A stretch of DNA of 64,000 nt from contig CAVXFB010000003.1 in NCBI GenBank assembly GCA_963760935.1, positions 1,334,891 through 1,398,890 on the forward strand, given 5' to 3'. The first letter of the stretch is position 1. Each line of letters opens with the position of its first letter. The translations under genes were made by a program, and so were the position numbers. This DNA is from CAVXFB01 sp963760935. GTDB lineage: Bacteria; Planctomycetota; Planctomycetia; Pirellulales; Thermoguttaceae. Below, one piece after another: positions 1-10,187 of the stretch. Under the pieces are notes generated by a model. That model made no database searches and had not been told where the DNA came from. It saw only the letters and a program-made list of their open reading frames with translations.

Positions 1-2071
1 TGGCGTGATAGGCACGAGCGATCTTCTTCAAATCGTTGCGTAGACGCAACAGAATGGCATGGCTTTGCTGCTGGCGATCTTGCTTGGGGATTAGATTCAC
101 GCGGATATCGCCCACATGCTGGCCCCGACGGAGATAATAGTGCCGTACCAGGCCGTTGAAGTCCATGGGCGACGAGGTGCCCGAAAAGGTCAGAATTTCG
201 GTCACTTCCGGTACGGATTGCAGGTAGCTGGCCAGGGCCTGCAAGGTCGCCTGAGTTTCTTCCAGCGTCGTTCCGGCCGGCATGTCGACGACAATCTGAA
301 ACTCATTCTTATTGTCGTACGGCAGCATTTTCAATGGCACTAGCCCGGCCAACGGCAGCAATGACGCCAGCACCAGCAGCCCCATCATTGTGGCGATCAG
401 CAACCATCCCAGCGCGCGCCACCGGAGCAGCGGGCCGAGAATCGCCCGATACATCCGGTAGATCAGGCTCTGCTTTAGATCGAATGGCTCCGCCTCTTTG
501 CCGTATTGGCCTTTCAGCACGTGATAGCTAAGCCAGGGGGTAATCGTGAAGGCCACAACCATCGACATCAACATGGCCACCGGGACGTTCAGCGCCATGG
601 GCCGCATGTAGGGACCCATCATGCCGGTGATGAAGAACATGGGTAGGAAAGAAACAATCACCACCAACGTGGCCACGATGATCGGTGGCCGAACCTCGTT
701 GACCGCCGTCAGCACGGCCCGTATCGGCGGCTCCTTGCGCATGGCGAAATGACGAAAGATATTTTCCACGTCGACGATCGGGTCATCGACTACCAGTCCC
801 AGCGCGAGGATCAAGGCAAACAAGGTGACGCGATTGATTGAGTAGCCTGCAAGATAGTTTACCAGGAGTGTCAGGGCGAACGTCAGAGGGACGGCGGTGA
901 CGACAATGATAGCTTCGCGCCAACCGAGGCTGAACGCGATCAGTCCCACGACGATCACGATGGCCAACCCCAACTCGCGGACCAATTCATTGACTTTGTC
1001 GTTGGCCGACTCACCGTAGTCGCGCGTGATCAGCAGTTCAACGCCGGTGGGGATCATTTCCGGGCGTAACTGTTCCAGTTTGCGTTGGATCCCTTCTGCG
1101 ACGGTGACGGCATTGGTGCCTTTCTTCTTAGCCACGGCAACTGTCACGGCGGGATAGCCGCAGTCGCTCCGCGCTGCCACGCCAGTGTGGGCCGCACCGA
1201 AGCAGATGCGAGTGTAGGTGGACGGCTCGGCGGGCCCGTCTTCCACGCGGGCCACGGCGGCAAGATACACGGGCCTGCCGGCGTCAACACCCACCACCAG
1301 CCGCTTGATTTCGGCGTCACTTTGAAGATAGCCGCCGCTGTTGACGACCATCTCACGGTTGTTGCGGTCGAGGCTGCCGGCGGAGACATTGAAGTTGGCG
1401 CCGCGGAGGACGTTGACAACCTCCAGTGGTGTAATGCCATGCGCCGCCAGACTGTCAGTATCCAGCCAGATGGATATCTGCCGCGGGCGCCCGCCGATGA
1501 TGCTCGTCTCGCCGGTATCAGGGACCGATTGCAGGGCGATCTCGACCTGCTCGGCAATGCGCCGCAGCACGTCGTCGCCATAGCGGTTGCTCCACAGTGT
1601 CACGTCGACAATCGGCACGTCGTTGATGCCCTTCGGCTTGACTACCCAGCCCGTCACGCCCGGCGGGATCTGATCGGTATTCATCGCGATCTTGTTGTAG
1701 AGCTTCACCAGGCTGTCTTCGCGGTTCTCGCCTACATAGAAGCGGACCGTAACGATTGCCTGGCCCGGACGCGACATGGAATAGACATACTCGACACCGT
1801 CGATCTGATAGAGCAGCCGCTCCAGCCGCGTCGATACTTGTTGTTCGACCTCCTCGGCGCTGGCACCGGGCACTTGCACTAGAACGTCGGCCATCGGCAC
1901 GACGATTTGCGGGTCTTCCTCGCGGGGAGTGGTCAACAGGCTGAGCGTCCCCACGGCCAAAGAGATCACGATCAGCAGCACCGACAGGTTGCCGCGCAGG
2001 AAGACCTCGACGATGCGCGAAACCAAGCTTTCCCTAGCCGTGTCACCGGTTGTCGACGGGGCGTCAGTCAT
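1..2071 (-). CDS. RND efflux permease, N-terminal part, runs off the left edge
   Basis: About 690 codons are open from the ATG at 2071 to the window edge, so the C-terminal third is missing. It is an inner-membrane proton-driven RND pump subunit. The first transmembrane helix (LSVLLIVISLAVGTLSLLTT) is followed by a periplasmic porter domain, then the helix block with the proton-relay motif LALGLVVDDPIVDVENIF; the paired Asp residues match those of AcrB helix 4. The start ATG overlaps the stop of the membrane fusion protein gene as ATGA, so the two are translationally coupled. It is the last visible gene of a tolC-mfp-rnd operon. Substrate cannot be told: the protein resembles the drug-exporting HAE group more than the metal-exporting HME group, but this is a judgement from memory. 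Confidence 0.9.
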   Translation of the reverse strand, partial: MTDAPSTTGDTARESLVSRIVEVFLRGNLSVLLIVISLAVGTLSLLTTPREEDPQIVVPMADVLVQVPGASAEEVEQQVSTRLERLLYQIDGVEYVYSMSRPGQAIVTVRFYVGENREDSLVKLYNKIAMNTDQIPPGVTGWVVKPKGINDVPIVDVTLWSNRYGDDVLRRIAEQVEIALQSVPDTGETSIIGGRPRQISIWLDTDSLAAHGITPLEVVNVLRGANFNVSAGSLDRNNREMVVNSGGYLQSDAEIKRLVVGVDAGRPVYLAAVARVEDGPAEPSTYTRICFGAAHTGVAARSDCGYPAVTVAVAKKKGTNAVTVAEGIQRKLEQLRPEMIPTGVELLITRDYGESANDKVNELVRELGLAIVIVVGLIAFSLGWREAIIVVTAVPLTFALTLLVNYLAGYSINRVTLFALILALGLVVDDPIVDVENIFRHFAMRKEPPIRAVLTAVNEVRPPIIVATLVVIVSFLPMFFITGMMGPYMRPMALNVPVAMLMSMVVAFTITPWLSYHVLKGQYGKEAEPFDLKQSLIYRMYRAILGPLLRWRALGWLLIATMMGLLVLASLLPLAGLVPLKMLPYDNKNEFQIVVDMPAGTTLEETQATLQALASYLQSVPEVTEILTFSGTSSPMDFNGLVRHYYLRRGQHVGDIRVNLIPKQDRQQQSHAILLRLRNDLKKIARAYHA

Positions 2072-3258
2072 GGCTGGTTGACGCTATCTGTAGAAGGGGA
2101 TGAAGCAGGCTTGGCTACGCTGTCGCTCGCATTGAGGCCAGACAGAACTTCGATCCGCTGGCCGTAGCGCCGTCCGGTCCGTACATCGCGCCGCTCCACC
2201 ATTCCGTGGGAGTTCACTACATCGACAAAATCCAGTTGGCCCACGTGCTGCACCGCAGCGGATGGCATGACGATGCGCTCGGCGCTGCCGATCGGGAGCA
2301 ACAGCCTTCCGAACATGCCCGCGTAAAGACGTGCCGTCTGGTCCGGTGGGAGTACGAGTTTTACCAGGACGGAGCGCGAGGTGACTTGGGCCTCCGGCAC
2401 GATCTCGCGGACCTTACCAGTGGTGGCCAGCGATACCGCGTCTACCCGCACAGGCAACTCCATGCCTAACCGCACGTCGCGGGCCTGGTCCTCCCGCACG
2501 CTGGCGTGTAGTTCCAGGTTTTGGGGATTGTGCAATGACAGGAGCATTTTGCCGGGTGCCGCCAGATCTCCGGGGTCGACGAATCGGTTCACCACGAGTC
2601 CGCCAGTCTTGGCCTGGATTCTGGTGTAGGTGAGGGCGACTTTGATCCGTGCGATTTGCTCTTTGGCCCGCTCGGCTTGCGCCTGGGCCACTTCGTAGGC
2701 GCCCTTGATCTGGTCGTATTGTTCTTTGGTGACCGCCTGGCCGGCGTACATCAGCTTGTATCGGTCGTAGTCTTTTTGCCGCACCGTCAGTTCGGCCGTA
2801 GCCGCAGTCAAGGCGGCCTCGGCACCCCGCAGTTCCGCTCGGGTCTCCCGATCATCAAGGGTCAACAAGAGTTGTCCTTCCTCAACCCGGTCGCCTGGAC
2901 GCACCGCAACGTCCAGAACGGTCGCCAGAATCTGGCTTTCCACTTTGTTCAAGTAACGAGGCTGAATCGTGCCTGTGGCTTCCACGGTCTCGATTTCGGG
3001 GAGCAAGGTGACTGTCACCAACTCCCGCCCCTCAGCCGACACACCGGACACGGGAACCGTGCCGGGTTGGACCTTGGCGTGGAACGCGCCCGACATCCAG
3101 GCGATGACCAGCACCAGCAGCACGGCACCTGCGACTAGGGGCAGCCACCGAACGAGCGAGCGCAATGCATTGAAAGCAGCGAGGGCCGACGTGTGCTGGC
3201 CGCTAGGCCGTGCGGTTCCGTCGGGTCGGTGACCGGAAGTGGAGCATTCGTTCGTCAT
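2068..3258 (-). CDS. RND efflux membrane fusion protein (AcrA/HlyD type)
   Basis: This 396-residue periplasmic adaptor links the RND pump to the outer-membrane channel. It has one N-terminal membrane helix (WLPLVAGAVLLVLVIAWMSG, about residues 38-57). A split lipoyl domain follows (VESQILATVLDVAVRPGDRV near 107-126, and YTRIQAKTGGLVVNRFVDPG near 211-230), flanking an alpha-hairpin rich in Ala, Glu and Gln. Beta-barrel and membrane-proximal domains complete it (RLLLPIGSAERIVMPSAAVQ). Its stop overlaps the permease start (ATGA). A 219-bp gap separates it from the upstream TolC gene; I saw no feature there. No strong ribosome-binding site precedes the ATG, so the start could be a few codons off, but the membrane helix position fits. 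Confidence 0.92.
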   Translation of the reverse strand: MTNECSTSGHRPDGTARPSGQHTSALAAFNALRSLVRWLPLVAGAVLLVLVIAWMSGAFHAKVQPGTVPVSGVSAEGRELVTVTLLPEIETVEATGTIQPRYLNKVESQILATVLDVAVRPGDRVEEGQLLLTLDDRETRAELRGAEAALTAATAELTVRQKDYDRYKLMYAGQAVTKEQYDQIKGAYEVAQAQAERAKEQIARIKVALTYTRIQAKTGGLVVNRFVDPGDLAAPGKMLLSLHNPQNLELHASVREDQARDVRLGMELPVRVDAVSLATTGKVREIVPEAQVTSRSVLVKLVLPPDQTARLYAGMFGRLLLPIGSAERIVMPSAAVQHVGQLDFVDVVNSHGMVERRDVRTGRRYGQRIEVLSGLNASDSVAKPASSPSTDSVNQP

Positions 3259-3477
3259 GGCGCACTCGCTTCACTTGCCCCCAACGAGCGAGGGCACGGC
3301 CGGTCAAATAAGCTATGTAAGTATACGGAACGTGTCAATGAAGCACGGCAACGGAGACAGCGATACTCTGGTGGCTCTCAGAAAACCAGTCTCGCCCGTT
3401 CAGCGGCGGCGTGCAGCCGATTCAGGGCCGAGGGACCGAAAACCTCGCAAACGTATAATGACGATTTTGTGGAGGGC

Positions 3478-4908
3478 TCAATAGCAGCCCATCATCTGGT
3501 GGAGTCGGCCGGCGGCCTGTTCCAGAGCGGCGGCGGCGATTTCGACGTCGGCCTGGGCTGTGGTACGCCGCACCTGCGCACGGGAGAGGGCTACCTGCGC
3601 ATCGACAAGTTGGGTGATCGTAGCCGTTTGTCCGCGATAGCGCACCTCAATTTCGCGGAGCGATTCTGCGGCCTGTCCGACGGCCCGACCGGTCACCTCG
3701 ACCCGCTGCTTGGCATCCTCCAGTTGCAGGTAGCTGCGGCGTACACCCAACTCGATATCCAGCACTAACCGCTGCTCTTGTGCGCGGAGTTCGCCCAGCC
3801 TGGCTTGCGCTTTCCGCACCTCGCTTTGGGTGCGATTGCCATCAAAAAGTGTGAGCTTCACAATGGTGCCGACAAACCAGCTATCGTTGCCGCGGGCGAA
3901 ATCAGGAGTGAAGACGTCGTAGTCGGCCGCCAGATCCACCGTAGGACGCTTACCGGCCTCGGCGGCCCGCACGTCGTAACCGGCCGCCTGAATTTGGCGG
4001 GACATCCCTGCCACTTCCGGACGGCGAGATTGTGCCTCCGCCACAACCGCCTCCACATTCTGGACGTGTTCCGACCATGGCGCAGCGGGCACCTCTGCGG
4101 GCAGGGCCTGTTGCGGGATCGAGACGCCGCACACATTTTCCAGCACTGCCCAAGCCAACTGCTGCTGATGACGGGCTGTGATCAGACCCTCTTGGACCTC
4201 GGCCAACCGGACCTCAACGGTCAGAACATCGGACCTTACGGCCATGCCGGCCCGCTGTTGGACCTTGACCATCTCCAGTTGCCGCTCGACCTGCCGGACG
4301 GCATCGGCGCGAACCGAGAGGAGTTCGCACGCCTGGAAGGTCCGGTAGTATGCTTCGGCGACGCGAAATACTAGCTCGTTCTGCGCCGCGGCCAAGGCAT
4401 ATCTGGCGGCGCCCTGACCCGCTGCCGCCGCATCGTGCTGAGCTGCCCGCCGCCCACCATCGTAAAGTCGTTGCTGGACGAGCATCTGCGTGTGGAAGTC
4501 GTCTACCGGGCTGGGATGGTTCAGATCGCTGTTGAGGTTGAACCGGCCTTGGTTGAGCTCAAACATGAAAGCGTTGACAGCATTGTTGGTCACCCCAAAG
4601 GCTTCGGAGATGCCAAGCTGAGGATAGAACTCGGCGCGGGCCCGCGTCAAAATGGCATTAGCGATGCAGATTCGTTGTTCGGCGGTCTGCAAGTCGGGAT
4701 TGCTTCCCGCCGCAAGCCGGATCGCATCGGTAAGTGTGAAAACCGGTGCCGGGCTTCCAGGCGCAATCTCCTCAAGCTTTGGCTCGCGGGACGGAGGCGA
4801 CTCAACGGACAGAGCGGTTGGCTGATCCGCAGCAGTCACTATGGAAGCGACCGTCGCAACAAATAAGGCAAACAGCGATGACTTTGGCGAGCGTAGAGGC
4901 CGTTTCAT
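3478..4908 (-). CDS. TolC-family outer membrane efflux protein
   Basis: The start at 4908 gives a clear signal peptide (MKRPLRSPKSSLFALFVATV...) and is preceded by AAGAAAGGTGG; a longer reading frame from 5043 would put 45 residues before the signal and is less likely. The mature protein (476 residues with signal) has the two OEP repeats: LTDAIRLAAGSNPDLQTAEQ near the N-terminus, long heptad-rich helices, and a second repeat containing EVRKAQARLGELRAQEQRLV. It would form the trimeric outer-membrane channel for the downstream RND pump. It is the first gene of the operon. Many shadow frames exist on the other strand because of the high GC content. Confidence 0.9.
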   Translation of the reverse strand: MKRPLRSPKSSLFALFVATVASIVTAADQPTALSVESPPSREPKLEEIAPGSPAPVFTLTDAIRLAAGSNPDLQTAEQRICIANAILTRARAEFYPQLGISEAFGVTNNAVNAFMFELNQGRFNLNSDLNHPSPVDDFHTQMLVQQRLYDGGRRAAQHDAAAAGQGAARYALAAAQNELVFRVAEAYYRTFQACELLSVRADAVRQVERQLEMVKVQQRAGMAVRSDVLTVEVRLAEVQEGLITARHQQQLAWAVLENVCGVSIPQQALPAEVPAAPWSEHVQNVEAVVAEAQSRRPEVAGMSRQIQAAGYDVRAAEAGKRPTVDLAADYDVFTPDFARGNDSWFVGTIVKLTLFDGNRTQSEVRKAQARLGELRAQEQRLVLDIELGVRRSYLQLEDAKQRVEVTGRAVGQAAESLREIEVRYRGQTATITQLVDAQVALSRAQVRRTTAQADVEIAAAALEQAAGRLHQMMGCY

Positions 4909-5079
4909 CTTACGCCACCTTTCTTGCCTGCCATCCGCGGGAAAAATCGCCATTATTGCCATATCTCTTAAAATCGGCAGAACCGGAAGCTTCGTTAGGT
5001 GAAACCTTGAAGAAGCCTCGCGCACCAAGTGCAACCTCACCACACCGCCAGCGTAGTCTCCTGAATCAGCTCGGTTCCC

Positions 5080-5353
5080 ATGTCACCTCGGAGTGCCATA
5101 CTGCTTCTCGATATTGACGGCGTACTGCTCAGCAATGGCTGGGATCGCACTGGCCAGCAACAGACGGCGCAGAGTTTTGGTCCGGATTATGAAGAGACGA
5201 GCGAGCGGCATCACTTCACCGTCGCTAACCACTCTGGTGTACTACGCTTTACGGGGGGCTTTGGTCTGCGATCAGGCATTTCCCGATCAGCTTTACATCT
5301 GTCATCTGCCGGCGTATGTTGCGTTTGCACGCCGCCGCCTGATGGTGAAGTAG
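5080..5353 (+). pseudogene. HAD-like hydrolase N-terminal remnant
   Basis: The frame from 5080 begins with a typical HAD motif I (LLLDIDGVLLSNGWDR, with the D-x-D-G pair), followed by SFGPDYEETSERHHFT, which resembles the start of a HAD hydrolase family. After about 45 codons the similarity stops. A second frame (5093 onward) has plausible sequence near its end (QLYICHLPAYVAFARRRLMV), but I cannot place it. The stretch is far shorter than a HAD domain (about 200 residues) and lies directly before the broken EmrA gene. I read it as a decayed gene, not a functional one. The HAD assignment rests on one motif plus local context. Confidence 0.45.
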
Positions 5354-5376
5354 CGTTATGAGGAAAGAGGAAAACG

Positions 5377-6897
5377 GTGTCCAGCGACCAGACAGCGCAC
5401 AAATCGTCGCCTCTGCCAAAGTCTGCCGCAGAAAGCCAGGGCGAGGGGGTCGCGTGCGCGCCGACGAACAAGGATCAAGGCGGCAGTTACGGTTGGTTGA
5501 CACTTGGCCGATCGTGGCGGCAACGCATGGCACTCGTGGCTGCCTTGATCCTGCTGGGCGTTGGACTCTATTTTGCCATCCCTTGGCTTGCAAACTACTT
5601 TAACCGTGTCTCGACGGATGATGCGTACGTATCAGGATACGTCACCTACATCGGGCCGCGGATTGCATCGCGCGTCGAGCAAGTTGCTGGTAAACGAGGA
5701 CGACTGCATACACGCCGGCGAGGTGCTGGTGCAGCTCGATCCGCAGCCTTTCCGCTCTGGCGGTCGAACAGGCTAAGGCCAAGCTGCAACTGTCCAGGCA
5801 AACCTCGCACAAACGCTGGCGGAGATCCGCTCGCAGCTCTGCCACCGTCCGGGCCCGAAGCAGTACCTGGCCCAATCGGCCGATCGACCAACTGCAGATA
5901 CAAGATCGCACGCTGCAAGTCGGCCGTCGCCGAACTGAAACTCGACCAGGCTCAACTCGTGCTGGCCGAAAGAAACTTCGCCCGCAATACCCGACTGCTG
6001 CCTGCGGGCGCGTCTCGCAGGAGGATTATGACCAAGGGATTTCGCGACCTTGAAGGTCGCCCGCGACAAAGTGGGCTCGCAAGCGAGAAGGTGCAGCGGA
6101 TCCGTGCAGAGCTGGGACTGCCGCGCAACACTGAGAACCCCACGCAGGTGCCTGCACGACATCGAGCAACGCAACCCGCCGATTCAGGCGGCCCTGTCCA
6201 ATTGGGCCACGTCGCTGATCCAGATCGGCGTGCCGCTGAATGTCGTCGGCTTCAGCGCCGAGGCTTCGAGCACACAGCTCGACAAGTGGATGGCCGACCA
6301 AACCTCGTCCAAGGACGCTCGAATGCGGTCATCGACGATGCTCCGGCGGTGCAGGTGGCGCTGGCCAACGTGAGCCAGGCGGAGGCCGCCTTGGATACGG
6401 GCAAAACTGGACCTCAGCTACACCGAAATCAAAGCGCCCTTCGACGGGTTCGTCACCAAGCGACACCGTGAATCCCGGCGACTACGCGACGGTCCGGGCA
6501 GAACCTGCTGGCCGTCCAGTCGCTCCGCGACGTGTGGGTCGACGCCAACTTCAAAGAGACGCAACTGCAATATCTGCGGATCGGCATGCCCGTCGATGTT
6601 TATGTAGACGCATATCCCGACAAGGTGTTTCCGGCACGCGTGGCGGGATTCAGCCCGGCAACCGGCGCCCGCTTGTCGATTCTGCCGCCGGAGAACGCGA
6701 CGGGAAACTTCGTGAAGGTCGTGCAGCGGTTGCCAGTGCGGATCGAATTCAACGACACCCTTTCCACGGAAACACCGTTGTTCGTGGGACTTTCAGCGGA
6801 GCCGGTGGTGCATTTCAGGGCCCAGCCCTACGGTCCGTACGCTGGCCAGCGTCTGAAGTTGCCCAAGCAGGAACGTCGCCATGCCGCCAACAAGTGA
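5377..6897 (+). pseudogene. EmrA/HlyD-type membrane fusion protein, many frameshifts
   Basis: The GTG at 5377 follows a good ribosome-binding site (GAGGAAAGAGG). It begins a Pro/Ser-rich cytoplasmic leader, one membrane helix (ALVAALILLGVGLYFAIPWL) and the family motif STDDAYVSGYVTYIGPRIAS. From about 5685 the family sequence hops between frames: VNEDDCIHAGEVLVQLDPQP, then LAVEQAKAKLQL, then QANLAQTLAEIRSQL, then VAELKLDQAQLVLAERNFA, then VSQEDYDQ, and finally a clean stretch from about 6532 (VDANFKETQLQYLRIGMPVD) to the stop at 6897. At least six indels are needed, so no full-length product can be made. It would have partnered the MFS exporter that follows. Recent decay and dense assembly errors are both possible. 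Confidence 0.85.
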
Positions 6898-6993
6898 TGT
6901 TTCGGGGCCGGACGATGGGATGCGGATCGGCCGCCGTCGCTGCCGCGATGGAATCCTTGGTTTGTCGCCTCAGTCGCTTCCCTGGCCGGCTTC

Positions 6994-8502
6994 ATGGAGG
7001 TCCTCGATACAAGCATTGCGAACGTCGCGTTGCCGCACATCGCCGGTGGGCTGGCCGTCTCGCTGGACGAGAGCACCTGGGTGTTGACGACGTATCTGGT
7101 CGCCAACGTCATCATCCTGCCGATTTCCGGCTGGATATCCGACACGATCGGCCGCAAACGTTTCTTCATGGCGGCCATCGCCCTGTTCACCGTCAGCTCG
7201 GTGTTGTGCGGCACGGCGCAAAACCTGTCTTCGCTGGTGTTCTATCGGGTGTTGCAGGGATTAGGAGGCGGGGGGCTAGCGCCGGTCGCACTGGCCATCC
7301 TTATCGACTCGTTTCCCGTTCAGAAACGCGGGATGGCCATGTCAATCTACGGAGTCACCGTCCTTGTGGCCCCGATCCTCGGACCTGTTGTGGGCGGATG
7401 GATTACTGACAACTATACCTGGCGATGGATCTTCTACATCAATCTTCCCGTCGGCATTCTGAGTTTCTTCCTGGTCGGTCTGGTGCTGGAGGAAACCGTG
7501 CTCTTGCGAAATCTTTCAGAACTGTGGGAGAAGCTTCGGCGGATCGACTACGTTGGGCTTGCCCTTCTGGCCATCGGCCTCGGCTCGCTCGAAGTGGTCT
7601 ACGATCGAGGAAATCGCCTGGACTGGTTTGGGTCAAAAATGATCGTGCGGCTTACGGTCATGGCGGTTGTTTCACTAGCGGCCATGGTCGTCTGGGAACT
7701 ACGGTCTCGCCGCCCAATTGTGAATTTGCGACTCTACAAGGACCGCAATTTCGCTGCGTGCAGCCTGTTGATGTTCGTCATCTACGCCACGATCTACGGA
7801 ACGACGGTCCTGCTACCTCTGATGGTGCAGACGCTGATGAACTATTCGGCCACTGAGGCCGGGTTGATCCTCTCGCCGGGCGGGATTGCCACGATGGCCA
7901 TCATGCCCCTGGCCGGCTTGCTCTTGGCCCGCGGCGTCGATGCCCGGTGGCTTATCATGTTCGCGCTGTTGGTTGTCGCCGGAGCATTGTACTGGATGAC
8001 CGGGTTGACGTTGGACGTGTCGCCGGGTTACCTGGTCTGGTTGCGCATCGTGCAGACCTTTGCCTTGGGTTTCTTCTTCGTTCCCCTGCAAACGGCCGCC
8101 TACCTCTACCTGCCGCGTGAACAGATCAATAATGCCACCGGTCTGGTCAGCATGCTCCGCAATGAAGGGGCCAGCCTGGGCGTTGCGATTCTGACCACGC
8201 TTCTGGCTCGACGGGAGCAATTTCACCAAATGCGGCTCGGGTCGCACCTCGATTCACTGAGCCATGCCACGGTCGAGGCGATCCACCAGGCGACCCTCGC
8301 GGCCCAGCAGGCCGGGGCCGACCCGGGACTGGCACACCAACAGGGGATGGCATTGCTCTACAACGTTCTTCAACGCCAATCGACGATGTTGGCCTACCTC
8401 GACGCCTTGATGGTTTTCAGTCTCATGGCTTTGGCCGTGGTCCCTTTGGTCTTCCTGATGCGCCGCTCGGTAGCCAAGGAGACCGCACTTCAGCCAGCCT
8501 AA
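6994..8502 (+). CDS. EmrB/QacA-type DHA2 MFS drug exporter, N-terminus frameshifted
   Basis: The 502-residue frame has the 14-helix DHA2 pattern and the family motif C near GITYG..LVAPILGPVVGGW (seen here as VAPILGPVVGGWITDNYTWR). Motif A appears as GWISDTIGRKRFF. The likely natural start is the ATG at 6881 (MPPTSDVSGPDDG...), overlapping the end of the EmrA gene by 17 bp. Upstream of 6994 the correct frame still reads NPWFVASVASLAGFMEVLDT, which is the start of helix 1, so a single indel near 6920-6940 separates the start codon from the body. As written, translation from 6994 would lack half of helix 1. With EmrA broken too, the exporter is probably inactive unless these indels are sequencing errors. 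Confidence 0.8.
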   Translation: MEVLDTSIANVALPHIAGGLAVSLDESTWVLTTYLVANVIILPISGWISDTIGRKRFFMAAIALFTVSSVLCGTAQNLSSLVFYRVLQGLGGGGLAPVALAILIDSFPVQKRGMAMSIYGVTVLVAPILGPVVGGWITDNYTWRWIFYINLPVGILSFFLVGLVLEETVLLRNLSELWEKLRRIDYVGLALLAIGLGSLEVVYDRGNRLDWFGSKMIVRLTVMAVVSLAAMVVWELRSRRPIVNLRLYKDRNFAACSLLMFVIYATIYGTTVLLPLMVQTLMNYSATEAGLILSPGGIATMAIMPLAGLLLARGVDARWLIMFALLVVAGALYWMTGLTLDVSPGYLVWLRIVQTFALGFFFVPLQTAAYLYLPREQINNATGLVSMLRNEGASLGVAILTTLLARREQFHQMRLGSHLDSLSHATVEAIHQATLAAQQAGADPGLAHQQGMALLYNVLQRQSTMLAYLDALMVFSLMALAVVPLVFLMRRSVAKETALQPA

Positions 8503-8921
8503 TATTCAAGCGCCGACATACGAGACAAGGATTGGGTGACCGCTAAAGGTGCGGTTTGGCGACGGGACACCTCGCCCGGGTAGCGGTCTGAACCACGGCG
8601 AGAGACGCACATCAAGCTGAACAACGGCAAGGGAGAGCGGTCATGTGCCGTGGACGTCGGCCAGACGTTGAAGGGCCCGGTGGCAGCGGTCTTTTGGGAA
8701 CGTGCTCGCCACGCAACAGCCCAAGGATTCACGCAACATCCCGTCGAAAACAGCAGGCCATTTGGATTTTGCAAAATCCCCAGCAGTTTGGCGATCCTTC
8801 GCAACTGCTTGCAGAATCGAGCGTTACTGATCTGGTGGCAGTCCACTCCGCCTAATCACATCAGTGGCTGGCAGTGGCGTTCTCCACCCCCGCCTTGGTA
8901 AACTAGGCAGTAAAGACTTCC
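8503..8921 (+). other. Intergenic stretch with one perfect palindrome
   Basis: I see no convincing gene here. At about 8764-8779 there is a perfect 16-bp palindrome, GGATTTTGCAAAATCC, which could be an operator or a short hairpin. The next gene starts at 8922 without a strong ribosome-binding site. Confidence 0.4.
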
Positions 8922-9662
8922 ATGGCTAAGAAAACAGCAACGCGTCCCGAGCGACCAGCACCGCCAGCCAGCTTGGCGGAATTTCGCAGGCGGATCAGTC
9001 CCCACCTCAAAACGATTAGGATCTGGTCGGACGCCAGCCAGGAGCGAGCCAAACGGATCCGTGCGTATCACCGTATCGGCTGCGAGCTGCGCCTTGTCTC
9101 GCCTACTTACAGCCGCGACTTGCTGTACGAGGCCACTGGCCACGGTCGCTCCTGGCAAAGGGAAGTGGAACAGTTTGCCAACCAATACAGCAAGCACGAG
9201 CTCAACGAGCTGTGCGCACAAGCCGAGAACGTCATCACCGGGGGACATCTTCGGCTTGTGTTATTCCTGCCTCCCAAAAAGCGGGAATCGTGGCTGAGCA
9301 TGAGCTATCGGCGCCGCTGGACAGCCGACCGCCTGCGTCGAGAGCTGAAACGGCAAGGGGTGCTAGACGGGTCGGGCGGCTCCCGGGGTGGCCGGCCGAT
9401 GGGCGGTTCGCGGACGCAGCCGGCGTTCCGATTGGAAAAGTTGGCGCGACTGACGGATGACTGGGTCGGCATAGGGCGGGATTTGCTGAACGACCACCAC
9501 CAGGACGATCCGGCCTTGGCCGAGCTTGACGGCTGCAATGCGGCGTTCTGGAAACGGCTTCAAGTGGCGATGGATGCGGCCGTAGACTTTCAGAAAAAGT
9601 GTGAAGGGCTGCGGGACGAGCTTGACCACACAATAGCCGCCGTGGTCATCGAGCGGAAATAG
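8922..9662 (+). CDS. Unrecognised hydrophilic protein, 246 residues
   Basis: I do not recognise the family. The protein is soluble, very basic in its N-terminal half, has no signal peptide and no membrane helix. Around residues 80-95 it has NQYSKHELNELCAQAENVIT, then SYRRRWTADRLRRELKRQGV; a Gly/Arg-rich linker (GSGGSRGGRPMGGSRTQ) separates this from a helical C-terminal half. That layout suggests a DNA-associated or mobile-element accessory protein, but this is only inference. It lies between the MFS gene and a tRNA-Lys fragment. Codon use and reading frame quality look genuine. Confidence 0.6.
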   Translation: MAKKTATRPERPAPPASLAEFRRRISPHLKTIRIWSDASQERAKRIRAYHRIGCELRLVSPTYSRDLLYEATGHGRSWQREVEQFANQYSKHELNELCAQAENVITGGHLRLVLFLPPKKRESWLSMSYRRRWTADRLRRELKRQGVLDGSGGSRGGRPMGGSRTQPAFRLEKLARLTDDWVGIGRDLLNDHHQDDPALAELDGCNAAFWKRLQVAMDAAVDFQKKCEGLRDELDHTIAAVVIERK

Positions 9663-10076
9663 GGTATATCGGATCACGTAGAACGCCTTATGGCCGATTT
9701 TTGTGTGGCATATCACAGCATTTCGCAGCGGATCGCTCGCATCGATTGGGTGGCCTTAGTGAAAGTGCGGTCCAAAGGCCGTAAGGCCCAGCAAACCACC
9801 TCGGGCGTCGGACAGGTGCGGAGGTGAACGCCATTCCCGACGAGGCTGTTGGCCGGTGAGACGCGGTGCAGCTGTTGGCGTAGACCGCTACTGGGCAGGC
9901 CAAAAACTTGTGCAGATTTTGTGCAGATCACGGAGCGAACACGGCCCCGGCATGACCCCTACACAACTCTAGCAAAACCCAGGCACTTGACGGCCAACCC
10001 GTTTACAGTACGATAGTTACGGCTTGGCAAATGGTTGTCAGGCAAGGTGTTACAACCGGGTGCGAGACGAGATCAG
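9663..10076 (+). other. Intergenic stretch before a tRNA fragment
   Basis: No gene is supported. Around 9905-9930 a short tandem motif (TTGTGCAGATTTTGTGCAGA) lies ahead of the tRNA 3' fragment, which would fit the edge of an old integrated element, but no integrase gene is visible nearby. Confidence 0.35.
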
Positions 10077-10123
10077 GCTGACTTTTAATCCGTAGGTCTT
10101 GGGTTCGAGTCCCAACAGCCTCA
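10077..10123 (+). tRNA. 3' fragment of a tRNA-Lys(TTT)-like gene, possible att scar
   Basis: The sequence contains an anticodon loop CTTTTAA, a variable region AGGTC, a perfect T arm (TTGGG, TTCGAGT, CCCAA) and the 3' acceptor strand CAGCCTC followed by A. The anticodon stem has one mismatch. Nothing upstream can form the D arm or the matching 5' acceptor strand (GAGGCTG), so this is not a functional tRNA. 3' tRNA fragments are typical scars of integration by tyrosine recombinases. Confidence 0.55.
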
Positions 10124-10187
10124 CTAAATTAGCTATATTGACAGGCAGCAACAACGGTGGACAAGCAGTAAAGCTTCGTCCAACCCG

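Noticed and set aside
1085..1882. Long plus-strand frame (265 codons)
   Set aside because: It is the complement of the RND permease gene, whose minus-strand frame carries family motifs. High GC content creates many such shadows.
2656..4866. Several plus-strand frames over the MFP and TolC genes
   Set aside because: They lie opposite clearly coding minus-strand genes, and have no motifs or ribosome-binding sites.
10077..10123. Functional tRNA-Lys
   Set aside because: The D arm and the 5' acceptor strand are missing, and the anticodon stem has a mismatch.
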